NCBI GenBank assembly: GCA_965222335.1 | Contig: OZ244944.1 | Span: 3,844,001-3,908,000 of the forward strand | DNA: 64,000 nucleotides | Source: G965222335 sp965222335 | GTDB taxonomy: Bacteria > Pseudomonadota > Gammaproteobacteria > Pseudomonadales > Halieaceae | Reading direction: 5' to 3' | Part shown: positions 44,131 through 52,999 of the stretch, in pieces | How the letters are laid out: each line of letters begins with the position of its first letter | Position numbering within the stretch: position 1 is the first letter of the stretch | Notes under the pieces: model-generated | What the model saw: the letters and a program-made list of their open reading frames with translations, nothing else | Database searches by the model: none | Told to the model about the DNA's origin: nothing | Made by a program: the position numbers and the translations under genes

Positions 44131-45468
44131 ATGACCCAGATGCCCCGAAATCACCGTCTCACTCGCGCCGAGTTGGAAGCGCACTGGATGCCCTACACCG
44201 GCAACCGCCAGTTCAAGGATGATCCGCGCATGATCGTGGCGGCGGACGGTTGCTACTTCATCGACGATCGCGGCCGCCGGATACTGGATGGCCTGTCCGG
44301 CCTGTGGTGCTGCGGTGCCGGGCACAACCGCGCGGAAATTACCGAGGCGGTGCATCAGCAGATGCAGACCCTGGACTACTCGCCCGCTTTCCAGTTTGGT
44401 CAGCCGCGCTCCTTTGAGCTGGCGAACCGGATCAAGGCGCTCACGCCGGCGGGCCTCGACTACGTGTTTTTCACCAATTCCGGCTCCGAATGTGCGGATA
44501 CCGCGCTGAAAATGGCCAGGGCCTACTGGCGCCAGAAGGGGCAACCCGGCAAAACCCGGCTGATCGGTCGCGCCAAGGGTTACCACGGGGTCAATTTCGG
44601 CGGCATTTCGGTGGGTGGTATCGGTGCCAACCGCAAGATGTTCGGCCAGGCCGTCGAGGCCGACCACCTGTCACATACCATGTTGCCGGAGAATGCCTTT
44701 ACCCGCGGCATGCCCGCCCAGGGCTGGCAGCTGGCCGACCAGTTGCACGAACTGATTGCCCTGCACGACGCGAGCAATATCGCGGCGGTGATCGTCGAGC
44801 CGATGGCGGGCTCTGCTGGTGTCATTCCGCCGCCCGCGGGCTACCTGCAGCGGCTGCGTGATATCTGCACCCAGAACGACATCCTGCTGATCTTCGACGA
44901 GGTGATCACCGCCTTCGGGCGCTGCGGCGCAATGACAGGCGCAGACGCATTCGGCGTGGTCCCGGATATCATGAATGTGGCCAAGCAGCTCACCAACGGC
45001 GCCATTCCCATGGGTGCGGTGATTGCCAGCGAGGAAATCTACCAGACCTTCATGGCGCAGGGCGGGCCGGAATACATGCTGGAGTTCCCCCATGGCTACA
45101 CCTACTCCGCGCATCCGGTGGCCTGCGCCGCGGGGATCGCGGCCCTGGATATCCTGGAGCGGGAGCAGCTTCCGGCGCGTGTGGCGGAGATGGCACCGTA
45201 CTTCGAGACGGGCCTGCACAGCCTGCAGGGCGCCCCCCATGTCACCGACATACGCAACTACGGCTTCGCCGGTGCGCTGCAGATGCAGCCCCATCCGGGC
45301 GAGCCGGCGAAGCGGCCCTTCGAGATTGCGATGCGCATGTGGGACAAGGGGTTCTACGTGCGCTACGGTGGCGACACCGTGCAATTGGGTCTGCCCTTTG
45401 TCATCGAGCAGAGCGAGATCGACGACCTGCTGCAGGCCCTGGGCGAGACCCTGCAGGAACTCGCATAA
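44131..45468 (+). CDS. Class III omega-amino-acid:pyruvate aminotransferase
   Basis: 445 aa. PLP enzyme with fold-type I features: GLWCCGAGHNR, FFTNSGSECADTALK, the IFDEVITAFGR segment and the Schiff-base Lys285 in VAKQLTNGAIPMGAV. The overall pattern (HWMPYTGNRQFK start, DYSPAFQFG) is that of beta-alanine/omega-amino-acid:pyruvate transaminases. It should convert a terminal amine to a semialdehyde. Regulated by the divergent LysR. A related paralogue lies at 53721-55040. The AEC transporter follows. Confidence 0.92.
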   Translation: MTQMPRNHRLTRAELEAHWMPYTGNRQFKDDPRMIVAADGCYFIDDRGRRILDGLSGLWCCGAGHNRAEITEAVHQQMQTLDYSPAFQFGQPRSFELANRIKALTPAGLDYVFFTNSGSECADTALKMARAYWRQKGQPGKTRLIGRAKGYHGVNFGGISVGGIGANRKMFGQAVEADHLSHTMLPENAFTRGMPAQGWQLADQLHELIALHDASNIAAVIVEPMAGSAGVIPPPAGYLQRLRDICTQNDILLIFDEVITAFGRCGAMTGADAFGVVPDIMNVAKQLTNGAIPMGAVIASEEIYQTFMAQGGPEYMLEFPHGYTYSAHPVACAAGIAALDILEREQLPARVAEMAPYFETGLHSLQGAPHVTDIRNYGFAGALQMQPHPGEPAKRPFEIAMRMWDKGFYVRYGGDTVQLGLPFVIEQSEIDDLLQALGETLQELA

Positions 45469-45501
45469 TCGGCGTTTTTCCGGCGTGGCTGGTTCCCTGA
45501 C

Positions 45502-46470
45502 TTGGCGGATTCCGGCGCTCTCAACCTGATCGTCACCGCGCTCGCGGTCAGCGGGCCTACCTTCGGGTGGGTGCTGCTGGGCGTGCTGTTGCGGCGCCTG
45601 GGCGTGCTTCGCCAGCGCCACGTCGATACGATTTCCCGACTCGCATTCAACCTCGTGCTACCCGCGCTGCTGTTCGTGAGCGCCGCCGCCGTGGATTACA
45701 GCCGGCTGGTGGACGCGCGCTACCTGCTGGCGGGGGTGGTCGCCACGCTGCTGACGGTCTGCGCCAGCGGGGTTTACTGTCGCTGGCGCGGCTTTGCCCG
45801 GGATGAAACCGGCATCTTCATGCAGGCGTCCTACCGCTCCAACCTGGCCATCGTCGGTGTCGCCCTCTGCCACGCCGCCTATGGCGAGGCCGGCCTCGCC
45901 CTGGCAGCACTGCCGCTGGCGGTGATGACCGCGCTCTACAACGTGCTTGCGGTGGGGATCCTCAATGCCACCCTGGGTGGACAGCGCTCCCCCGGCGCGA
46001 TGCTGGCGGGCATGCTGCGCAATCCCCTGCTTATCGGTATCGGACTGGGTGTATTGGTGTCGCTCGCCGGATTCCCGCGGCCACCGCTTTGGGAGCAGGC
46101 TGGCAGCGTGATCTCGAATTACTTCATTCCCCTGACCCTGCTCGCGATCGGTGGCGCGATCCAGCTGAATACCCTGCATCGCCTCGGGCATCTTACCTGG
46201 GAGGCGACTATCTGGCGTCTGTGTGTCAGCCCCGCCCTGGGCACGGCAGTGGCGCTGGCGATGGGGGTAGAGGGGCAGGCGCTCGGCGTGCTGTTCCTGC
46301 TGCTGGCGGCACCGGTGGCCGCGGCCAGTTTCGTGATGGTGGTGGCGGCCCGGGGCAACGCCACCCTCGCAGCCAACATGATTATCCTGACCACGCTACT
46401 GTGTGGCGTTACCGTGACTGCCGGTTTTTCCGTACTGGTCCTGCTGGGGCTGGCGGGCGAACTGGCGTAA
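45502..46470 (+). CDS. AEC-family membrane transporter
   Basis: 322 aa with ten predicted helices. Matches the auxin efflux carrier (AEC) family (e.g. FNPRNP-like motif NLVLPALLFVSAA near the N-terminus and GGAIQLNT later), which export organic acids, amino-acid derivatives or auxin-like compounds. The start is a TTG at 45502; no better start exists. It follows the aminotransferase by 33 bp and may be part of its operon. Convergent with the acyl-CoA dehydrogenase. Confidence 0.87.
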   Translation: MADSGALNLIVTALAVSGPTFGWVLLGVLLRRLGVLRQRHVDTISRLAFNLVLPALLFVSAAAVDYSRLVDARYLLAGVVATLLTVCASGVYCRWRGFARDETGIFMQASYRSNLAIVGVALCHAAYGEAGLALAALPLAVMTALYNVLAVGILNATLGGQRSPGAMLAGMLRNPLLIGIGLGVLVSLAGFPRPPLWEQAGSVISNYFIPLTLLAIGGAIQLNTLHRLGHLTWEATIWRLCVSPALGTAVALAMGVEGQALGVLFLLLAAPVAAASFVMVVAARGNATLAANMIILTTLLCGVTVTAGFSVLVLLGLAGELA

Positions 46471-46497
46471 AGCGCAGCCGCCCTGGCCCCGTTTAGC

Positions 46498-47634
46498 CTA
46501 GCGGCCCAGGATGGAGCGTGCGACCAGCTCGCGCATGATCTCGGAAGTACCACCGTAGATTCGCTGAATCCGCGCATCGGTATAGAAACGCGAGATCGGA
46601 TACTCGGTGGTGTAACCGTAGCCGCCAAACAGCTGCAGGCACTCATCAATGGTTCGCACCTGCATTTCGCAGGACGCAAGTTTGAGGATCGCGGCTTTGT
46701 CCGCGGTCAGTTCGTCGCGCACGTACTCATCGGCGCACTGTTCGTAGAGGGCGCGGTTCAGGGCGATCTCCGTGCGCACGTCAGCGAGCTTGAAACGGGT
46801 GTTCTGGAAGCTGCTTACTGGCTGGTTGAAGGCCTTGCGTTCCTTCACGTACTCAATGGTCAGCTCCAGCGCGCCCTCGGCGGCGGCAATAGCCTGGGCA
46901 GCGATCCCCAGGCGCTCCCGGGGGAGTTCTTCCATCATGATAATGAAACCGCGATTTTCCTCGCCGAGCAGGGCCTCAGCCGGCAGGCGCACGTCCTGGA
47001 AGAACAGCTGCGCGGTGTCAGAGGTGTGCTGACCGATTTTCTCGATCTTCTTGCTCTTCTCGAAACCGGGGAGGCTGGCATCGACCAGGAACAGGGAAGT
47101 GCCCTTCGCGCCCTTGCCGGGGTCGGTGATGGCGGCGACGATCACGAGGTCGGCGTGAATGCCGTTGGTAATAAAAATCTTGGAGCCGTTAAGCACCCAC
47201 TCATCGCCGTCACGTACCGCGTTGGTGCGAATTCCCTGTACATCCGAACCGGCGCCGGGTTCTGTCATTGCCAGCGCACCCACGGCCTCGCCACTGACCA
47301 TGCGTGGCAGCCATTGCTGCTTCTGTGCCTCGGTGCCATGGCGGCTGAGATAAGGGGCGACGATATTGGAGTGGATGCCCACGCCCGTGGCGACGCCGCC
47401 AAAGCCCATGCGCGACAGCTCCTCGATCAGGGCCAGGGTGACGTGTGGCGAGGTGCCGGCGCCCCCGTAGGCCTCGTCCACGTCCGGGCACAGCAGCCCC
47501 GCGCTACCCAGGGTATGCCACATCTCCCGCGGCACGATGTGATCCTCTTCCCACTGCTCGAAGTGGGGTGAAATTTCCTGTTGGAAGGCGCGCCGGGCCA
47601 TATCCCGGAACAGGGTCAGCTCTTCGTTATCCAT
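46498..47634 (-). CDS. Acyl-CoA dehydrogenase, long-chain type
   Basis: 378 aa. Flavin enzyme introducing the 2,3 double bond in acyl-CoA beta-oxidation. MTEPGAGSDVQG is the first signature and QLFGGYGYTTEYPISRFYTDARIQRIYGGTSEI the second. At the usual catalytic glutamate (YEGT in MCAD) this protein has YGGT, as in long-chain acyl-CoA dehydrogenase, where the base comes from an earlier helix. The ATG at 47634 follows AAGGAACC; the frame extends upstream without homology. Divergent from an AraC regulator. Confidence 0.94.
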   Translation of the reverse strand: MDNEELTLFRDMARRAFQQEISPHFEQWEEDHIVPREMWHTLGSAGLLCPDVDEAYGGAGTSPHVTLALIEELSRMGFGGVATGVGIHSNIVAPYLSRHGTEAQKQQWLPRMVSGEAVGALAMTEPGAGSDVQGIRTNAVRDGDEWVLNGSKIFITNGIHADLVIVAAITDPGKGAKGTSLFLVDASLPGFEKSKKIEKIGQHTSDTAQLFFQDVRLPAEALLGEENRGFIIMMEELPRERLGIAAQAIAAAEGALELTIEYVKERKAFNQPVSSFQNTRFKLADVRTEIALNRALYEQCADEYVRDELTADKAAILKLASCEMQVRTIDECLQLFGGYGYTTEYPISRFYTDARIQRIYGGTSEIMRELVARSILGR

Positions 47635-47767
47635 GACGGAGGTTCCTTGGCAGGACAAATGACGAGCGACAGAGTGTGCGTAAAACCCTCCCGGTGCACA
47701 ATGATGCAACCCGCCAGAAATTGATAATACCTGACATAATCTGGTTATTTTTTGTGCGTAAGCGGGA

Positions 47768-47773
47768 TATACT
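47768..47773 (+). promoter_or_regulatory. Putative -10 of the AraC-family gene
   Basis: TATACT 30 bp before the ATG, with TTATTT (47745-47750) at a 17-base spacing upstream. The intergenic region is AT-rich and lies between divergent genes. Confidence 0.35.
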
Positions 47774-47802
47774 GGGTGAATCGCTGTGTTACTTACCATT
47801 AA

Positions 47803-48819
47803 ATGACAAAACACGCAGATTTTCATCGGCCGGGCATCGCCCCGCACTTCGCCCGGGTACTGGCTGCGAGGGCGACGCGCGAGGGGGTTTCGGCAGCGCG
47901 CCTGCGGACGGTGCTCGAGAGTACCGGGGAGCCTGTCTCCGGCGCGGGCGGGAGCGCGCGCATCAGCCCCGCACAACTGGGCGCCCTGATGCGCCTGGTC
48001 TGGCGCGAACTGGATGACGAGTTGATGGGCTTTGGTCGGGGCCGGCATCGCTTCGGCGTCTTTGCCCTGATGGCCCGGCAGATGGTTAACAGTCCCACCC
48101 TCGGGGAGGCCCTGCGCTTCTCGGTGCAGTTCTACAACCTGACCTCCAGTGCCCTTCGCTGGCGCCTGGACCCGCAGTCGGGGCGCCTCTACCTGGAACT
48201 GGCCGACCCGGGTGAGGACCCCGAGCACCTGCTGGAGGAGTTCCTGCTGCTGGTGTGGCATCGCTTCAGCAACTGGCTGGTGGGTGAACGCATTCCGCTG
48301 TTGGAGACCGGCCTGGCTTTCCCCCGTCCGGGGCATGCCGCCGAGTATCGGCTGATGTTTCCCGGGCCCGTGAGCTACGACCACGCCTGTAGCTTCATCG
48401 CCTTCGATCCCGACTGGATGGCGTCCCCGGTGATCCGCGGCCGCCGCGACCTGCGGCGTTACCTGCAGCGCTTGCCGGACGAATGGTTTATCAAGCAGGT
48501 ATTTGACGGCAGCGCTAGTGCCCGGGTGTTGCGGGCGCTCACCCAGGCCCAGGGGGACCTCAGCCTGGAGGCGCTTGCGGCGCAATGGCGGATCAGCAGT
48601 CGAACCCTGCATCGTCAGCTCAGGCGCGACGGCAACAGCTTCCGGCGCCTGCGCGAGCAGGTTCGCAGGGAACGCGCCGAGAGCCTCCTGCGCGAGAGCA
48701 ACCGCCCGGTGGGCGAGGTGGCGCGTCTGGTGGGCATGACCGAGCCGGCGCTGAGCCGGGCCTTTAAACAGTGGACGGGATTGTCACCCATGGCCTTCCG
48801 GCGCGCCCACCGCCAGTGA
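47803..48819 (+). CDS. AraC-family regulator with N-terminal Arabinose_bd-type domain
   Basis: 338 aa. The N-terminal two thirds is the PF12625-type domain found in AraC proteins such as OruR and in regulators of fatty-acid or amino-acid metabolism; the C-terminal 90 residues hold two helix-turn-helix motifs (LEALAAQWRISSRTLHRQLRRDG and VGEVARLVGMTEPALSRAFKQWTG). It is divergent from the acyl-CoA dehydrogenase, which it probably controls, possibly with a fatty acid or its CoA ester as signal. Confidence 0.91.
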   Translation: MTKHADFHRPGIAPHFARVLAARATREGVSAARLRTVLESTGEPVSGAGGSARISPAQLGALMRLVWRELDDELMGFGRGRHRFGVFALMARQMVNSPTLGEALRFSVQFYNLTSSALRWRLDPQSGRLYLELADPGEDPEHLLEEFLLLVWHRFSNWLVGERIPLLETGLAFPRPGHAAEYRLMFPGPVSYDHACSFIAFDPDWMASPVIRGRRDLRRYLQRLPDEWFIKQVFDGSASARVLRALTQAQGDLSLEALAAQWRISSRTLHRQLRRDGNSFRRLREQVRRERAESLLRESNRPVGEVARLVGMTEPALSRAFKQWTGLSPMAFRRAHRQ

Positions 48820-48826
48820 TCCGCTA

Positions 48827-48843
48827 ACCCTCCGGGGGAGGGT
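48827..48843 (+). terminator. Hairpin after the AraC-family gene
   Basis: Perfect 7-bp stem ACCCTCC / GGAGGGT with a GGG loop, 8 bp beyond the stop, but no T-run. It may be a Rho-dependent or attenuating structure rather than a factor-independent terminator. Confidence 0.4.
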
Positions 48844-48905
48844 GGTACGCCCCGTTCTGGGTGCTACACTTAGCCACCTTCCAATCGTGAAAACGGAGTC
48901 CTGAC

Positions 48906-50333
48906 ATGCACCAGTACACGCAGTTTTATATCGACGGCAAATGGGTGGAACCGGAGCAGCCGAATACGCTCGAGGTGATCAACCCGGCGACCGAGGCGGT
49001 CTGCGCCACGATCAGTCTTGGCGGCGAGGCCGATGTCGACAAGGCGGTCAAGGCGGCGCGCAAGGCGTTCGAGAGTTATGGCTACAGCTCTCGCGAGGAG
49101 CGCGTGGCGGTGCTGGAATCCTGTGTGGCGGTCTATGAGAAGCGCTACAACGACATTGCGGCGGCAATCAGCGAGGAGATGGGCGCGCCCAAGACCCTCG
49201 CCGTACAGGCCCAGGCGCATGCGGGCCTGGGACATCTGCAGGAAGCCGCCCGGGTACTGAAGACCTTTGATTTCGAGGAAGACCTGGGGCAGCACCGTGT
49301 CTTCAAGGAGCCGATCGGTGTGTGCGGCCTGATCACACCCTGGAACTGGCCGGTGAACCAGATTGGTTGCAAGGTCGCCCCGGCACTGGCGGTCGGCTGC
49401 ACCATGATCCTCAAGCCCAGCGAGGTGGCGCCGCTGTCCGCCTATGTCTGGTCCCAGATCATGGACGAGGCGGGCGTCCCCGCGGGGGTGTTCAACCTGG
49501 TCAACGGCGACGGGGCCGGTGTCGGCACCGCCCTGAGCAAGCATCCGGGGGTAGACATGATGTCCTTCACCGGCTCTACCCGCGCCGGCAGCCTGGTTGC
49601 GCAAAATGCCGCGCCCACGGTGAAGCGGGTGACCCAGGAACTGGGCGGCAAATCGCCCAACATCATCCTCGAAGACGCGGACCTGGAGAAGGCGGTTACC
49701 GGCGGCGTACTGCACATGTATAACAACACCGGCCAGTCCTGCAACGCACCCTCGCGCATGCTGGTGCCGGCGAAGCTGCTCAAGGAGGCGGAGGCCATCG
49801 CCGTGGCGGTGACCGAGAAAGTCGTGGTGGGCGATCCCCAGGACGACAACACCACCATGGGGCCAGTGGTCTCGGAGCTGCAGTTCAACAAGATTCAGGC
49901 GTTGATCGAGAAGGGCATCGAAGAGGGTGCCCGGGTGGTAGTGGGCGGCCCCGGCCGGCCCGAGGGCCTGGAGAAGGGCTACTTTATACGCCCGACCATC
50001 TTCTCTGATGTGACCAACGAGATGACTATCGCCCGGGAAGAGATCTTCGGTCCGGTACTGGTGATGATTCCCTACGAGACCGAGGAAGAGGCGGTCCGCA
50101 TCGCCAACGACACGCCCTACGGGCTTGCCGGCTATATCCAGAGCGGCGATATCGATCACGCGCGCCGTGTCGCCTCCCGCATCCGTGCCGGCAACGTGCA
50201 CATCAACGGTGCCAGCGGTGGCTACAACGTGCCCTTCGGCGGCTACAAGCAGTCCGGCAACGGGCGCGAGTGGGGTCACCACGGCTTCACTGACTTCCTG
50301 GAAATCAAGGCCGTAGAGGGTTACGCGGCCTGA
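48906..50333 (+). CDS. Aldehyde dehydrogenase (NAD(P)+)
   Basis: 475 aa. Catalytic Cys279 in NNTGQSCNAPSR and the general-base Glu245 in ELGGKSP are intact; the FTGSTRAGSLV coenzyme loop is present. It resembles the broad aldehyde dehydrogenases rather than GabD (compare the second enzyme at 55055-56518). The next gene, glycerol kinase, starts 1 bp after the stop, so this heads a four-gene operon. The substrate is not clear from sequence. Confidence 0.93.
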   Translation: MHQYTQFYIDGKWVEPEQPNTLEVINPATEAVCATISLGGEADVDKAVKAARKAFESYGYSSREERVAVLESCVAVYEKRYNDIAAAISEEMGAPKTLAVQAQAHAGLGHLQEAARVLKTFDFEEDLGQHRVFKEPIGVCGLITPWNWPVNQIGCKVAPALAVGCTMILKPSEVAPLSAYVWSQIMDEAGVPAGVFNLVNGDGAGVGTALSKHPGVDMMSFTGSTRAGSLVAQNAAPTVKRVTQELGGKSPNIILEDADLEKAVTGGVLHMYNNTGQSCNAPSRMLVPAKLLKEAEAIAVAVTEKVVVGDPQDDNTTMGPVVSELQFNKIQALIEKGIEEGARVVVGGPGRPEGLEKGYFIRPTIFSDVTNEMTIAREEIFGPVLVMIPYETEEEAVRIANDTPYGLAGYIQSGDIDHARRVASRIRAGNVHINGASGGYNVPFGGYKQSGNGREWGHHGFTDFLEIKAVEGYAA

Positions 50334-50334
50334 T

Positions 50335-51825
50335 ATGGGCCGTTTTGTCCTCGCAATTGACCAGGGCACCACGGGCAGTACCGTGGCCCTGGTCGATGAG
50401 CGCGGGCGTCTGCGGGCCAGCGTCAACAACGAGTTTCCCCAGCACTACCCGCGCGCGGGCTGGGTGGAGCATGTTCCCGCCGATATCTGGTCCTCAGTGC
50501 TCAAGGGCATCCGCGCGGTCTTGCGCCGCAAGGTCTGCCGGCCAGCGGATATTGCCGCTATCGGCATCACCAACCAGCGGGAAACCAGCCTGCTCTGGGA
50601 TCGACGCTCCGGCGACGCGCTGAACAACGCCATAGTCTGGCAGTGCCGCCGGACCACCGGGTTCTGCGAATCCCTGAAGTCGGCCGGGCACGCGAAGCTG
50701 GTAAAGCGTAAATCGGGCCTGCTGCTCGATCCCTATTTCTCTGCGAGCAAGTACCGCTGGCTGTTGCACAACACCCGCGGTGTTGGTCGTCAGCTGCGTG
50801 CGGGGCATGTGGCTGCCGGGACCGTCGACAGCTACCTGATCTGGCATCTCAGCGGCGGTGCCGCCCACGTCACCGATGTTTCCAATGCCTCGCGTACCTC
50901 CCTGATGAATCTTGCCAGTCTCAGCTGGGACAAGGAGCTGCTGGAGTTATTTGAAGTTCCAGACGGCATATTACCCGAGATCCGGCCCTCCAGTGCCGTG
51001 GTGGCACATACCCGTGGTGTACCCGGTCTCCCCGACGGCATACCGATTGCCGGGGTGGCCGGGGACCAGCAGGCCGCGCTGTTTGGACAGGCCTGTTTTT
51101 CCCCGGGTGATGCCAAATGCACTTTCGGCACCGGCTCATTCATCCTGATGAATACGGGTGCAGAGGTCCTGCAGTCACGCTCCGGTCTGCTGACGACCCT
51201 GGCATGGCAGCTGGGCGAGAAGGGCAAGCCGGTTTATGCCCTGGAAGGCGGCGCTTTTGTCTGCGGCGCCGCGGTGCAGTGGCTGCGCGATGAGCTGCAG
51301 ATAATCCGCCATGCCCCGGAAGTGGAGGATCTGGCCCGAGAGGTCAGCGACCATGGCGGTGTGGAATTTGTGCCGGCGCTCACCGGGCTGGGTGCGCCGC
51401 ACTGGGCCCCGGACGCGAGAGGCATGATCTGCGGACTCACCCGGGGCAGCGGCCGCGGTCACATCGCGCGGGCCACCCTCGATGCGATGGCGCTGCAGAA
51501 TGCGGATATCCTGCTGGCGATGGAGCGCGACCTCGGTAAACGCATGAAACCCCTGCGGGTAGACGGGGGGGCAGCGGCCAACGACCTGCTGATGCAGATA
51601 CAGGCCGATGTGTTGGGGCGTAAATTGATCCGCCCGCGGGTGATCGAAACCACGGTGGCCGGTGCCAGTTTCCTGGCCGGACTGGGCGTCGGCCTGTGGC
51701 AGGGTACCGGCGACATCCGCCGGATCTGGGAAGCGGACCGGGAATTCCGGGTAGAGATGCGACCCCGACAGCGGCGAGATCGTGTGGCCAGCTGGCAGAA
51801 GGCGGTAGAGCGCACCCTGCGCTGA
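50335..51825 (+). CDS. glpK: Glycerol kinase
   Basis: 496 aa. FGGY-family kinase; the N-terminal ATP-binding strand is FVLAIDQGTTGSTVALVDERG, then GITNQRETSLLWDRRSG, YALEGGAFVCGAAVQWLRD and the late RVDGGAAANDLLMQIQADVLG. It phosphorylates glycerol to glycerol 3-phosphate. Unusually, glpF and glpD are not adjacent; an aldehyde dehydrogenase precedes it (1 bp gap) and a small zinc-ribbon protein follows. Another polyol as substrate cannot be excluded. Confidence 0.93.
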   Translation: MGRFVLAIDQGTTGSTVALVDERGRLRASVNNEFPQHYPRAGWVEHVPADIWSSVLKGIRAVLRRKVCRPADIAAIGITNQRETSLLWDRRSGDALNNAIVWQCRRTTGFCESLKSAGHAKLVKRKSGLLLDPYFSASKYRWLLHNTRGVGRQLRAGHVAAGTVDSYLIWHLSGGAAHVTDVSNASRTSLMNLASLSWDKELLELFEVPDGILPEIRPSSAVVAHTRGVPGLPDGIPIAGVAGDQQAALFGQACFSPGDAKCTFGTGSFILMNTGAEVLQSRSGLLTTLAWQLGEKGKPVYALEGGAFVCGAAVQWLRDELQIIRHAPEVEDLAREVSDHGGVEFVPALTGLGAPHWAPDARGMICGLTRGSGRGHIARATLDAMALQNADILLAMERDLGKRMKPLRVDGGAAANDLLMQIQADVLGRKLIRPRVIETTVAGASFLAGLGVGLWQGTGDIRRIWEADREFRVEMRPRQRRDRVASWQKAVERTLR

Positions 51826-51834
51826 GACGAATGC

Positions 51835-52020
51835 ATGGCCGACATCCTTCCCTTTCGCAAGCCCGGCGCCAGCGAGCGCAGTCGCGGCAAGACGCTCTGC
51901 CGTCATGGCCACCACAAGTGGGTGGTGGACAAGGCACCACAGTTTGATGTGAAGCAGGGAAAGCTGGTCACCCGCTATCGCTGCAGCCGCTGTGACAAGA
52001 CCCGGGTGAAGGCCCACTGA
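51835..52020 (+). CDS. Small zinc-ribbon-like protein
   Basis: 61 aa. The sequence has a CRHGHHKW element and a CSRCDK pair about 30 residues apart, a likely zinc ribbon of four ligands. The N-terminus MADILPFRKP resembles small conserved proteobacterial proteins of unknown function. It lies 9 bp after glpK and 11 bp before the isomerase gene, clearly within the operon, but its role is unknown. Confidence 0.75.
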   Translation: MADILPFRKPGASERSRGKTLCRHGHHKWVVDKAPQFDVKQGKLVTRYRCSRCDKTRVKAH

Positions 52021-52031
52021 GGGAGCGCCGA

Positions 52032-52694
52032 ATGCAGCCAACCGCCGATCTCTACTTTTCCATCCGCAGTCCGTTTTCCTATCTCGCGATCAGATATCTC
52101 GAGCAGCGTCTGCCGGAGCAGCCCCATGCGATCGAGATGCAGCTGCGGCCGGTGATGCCGATCGCGGTACGCAAGCCGGAGATGTTTAAGTCTATCGATC
52201 CCCTGGCGATGCCCTACCTCAAGCTGGATGCCACCCGGGCGGCAGAGCGCCACGGTATTCCGATCCGGGTGTGGCCGGTCCCCGACCCGATTCGGCAGGA
52301 TATGGAAAGCCTGGAGATTGCCACGGAGCAGCCTTACATTCATCGCCTGACCTACCTGATGCAGGCTGCCTGTGAGGCCGGGGTCGGCATCGAATTTGCC
52401 CGCCGCCTCGCGACCCTGATCTGGGACGGCAACACGGATAACTGGCAGCAGGGTGACCATATCGCCCGGGTCGCGGATGCCGTGGGACTGTCGCTGGCAG
52501 CGCTGGATGCGGCGATCGAGGAGGCACCGGCGCACTACGCCGCAGCAATCGAGGCCAACCAGCGGCGCCTCCACGAGGCCGGGCACTGGGGCGTCCCCAC
52601 TATTGTTTACCGTGGCGAGCCCTTCTTTGGCCAGGACAGGGTCGATACCTTCCTCTGGCGGGTCGCGCAGGACGCTGACCGCAGGGCTAACTAG
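52032..52694 (+). CDS. 2-hydroxychromene-2-carboxylate isomerase-like (DsbA-fold) protein
   Basis: 220 aa, kappa-class GST/HCCA isomerase family. The N-terminal DLYFSIRSPFSYLAIRYL contains the conserved Ser at the glutathione site. Known members act in naphthalene breakdown or as GSH-dependent isomerases; a substrate in this operon is not obvious. Its TAG stop overlaps that of the convergent azlD (both use CTAG at 52691-52694). Confidence 0.86.
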   Translation: MQPTADLYFSIRSPFSYLAIRYLEQRLPEQPHAIEMQLRPVMPIAVRKPEMFKSIDPLAMPYLKLDATRAAERHGIPIRVWPVPDPIRQDMESLEIATEQPYIHRLTYLMQAACEAGVGIEFARRLATLIWDGNTDNWQQGDHIARVADAVGLSLAALDAAIEEAPAHYAAAIEANQRRLHEAGHWGVPTIVYRGEPFFGQDRVDTFLWRVAQDADRRAN

Positions 52695-52999
52695 AAAGCG
52701 CGCAGCAGTGCGGCTGCGGCGATACCCGCGGTGATCGCCGGCAGGGGCTTGCGCGTCAGTGCCAGAACCACGGCCGTGGTCGCCAGCGCCGCGCGTGCCC
52801 CGGCGTCTCCCTGCAGGGCCAGTGGCGTCACCACGGCGATCAGGACCGAGCCTGACATCGCGTTGATGAAACGCTCCACCCGGGGACCAATGGGTATCCG
52901 GGCCATGATCAGCAGGCCGCCGATGCGAACCGCGTAGGAAGCCAGGGCCATAAGGCTGATGGCCAGGACCACGCCGGTGGTGTCCAGGGCCAGGTTCAC
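52691..52999 (-). CDS. azlD: AzlD-family transport protein
   Basis: 102 aa with four helices. Small partner of the AzlC-AzlD exporter. The AzlD-type pattern MALASYAVRIGGLLIM is present. Its start overlaps azlC by four bases (ATGA at 52996-52999), so they are coupled. AzlCD exports branched-chain amino acids or their analogues. Confidence 0.9.
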   Translation of the reverse strand: MNLALDTTGVVLAISLMALASYAVRIGGLLIMARIPIGPRVERFINAMSGSVLIAVVTPLALQGDAGARAALATTAVVLALTRKPLPAITAGIAAAALLRAF

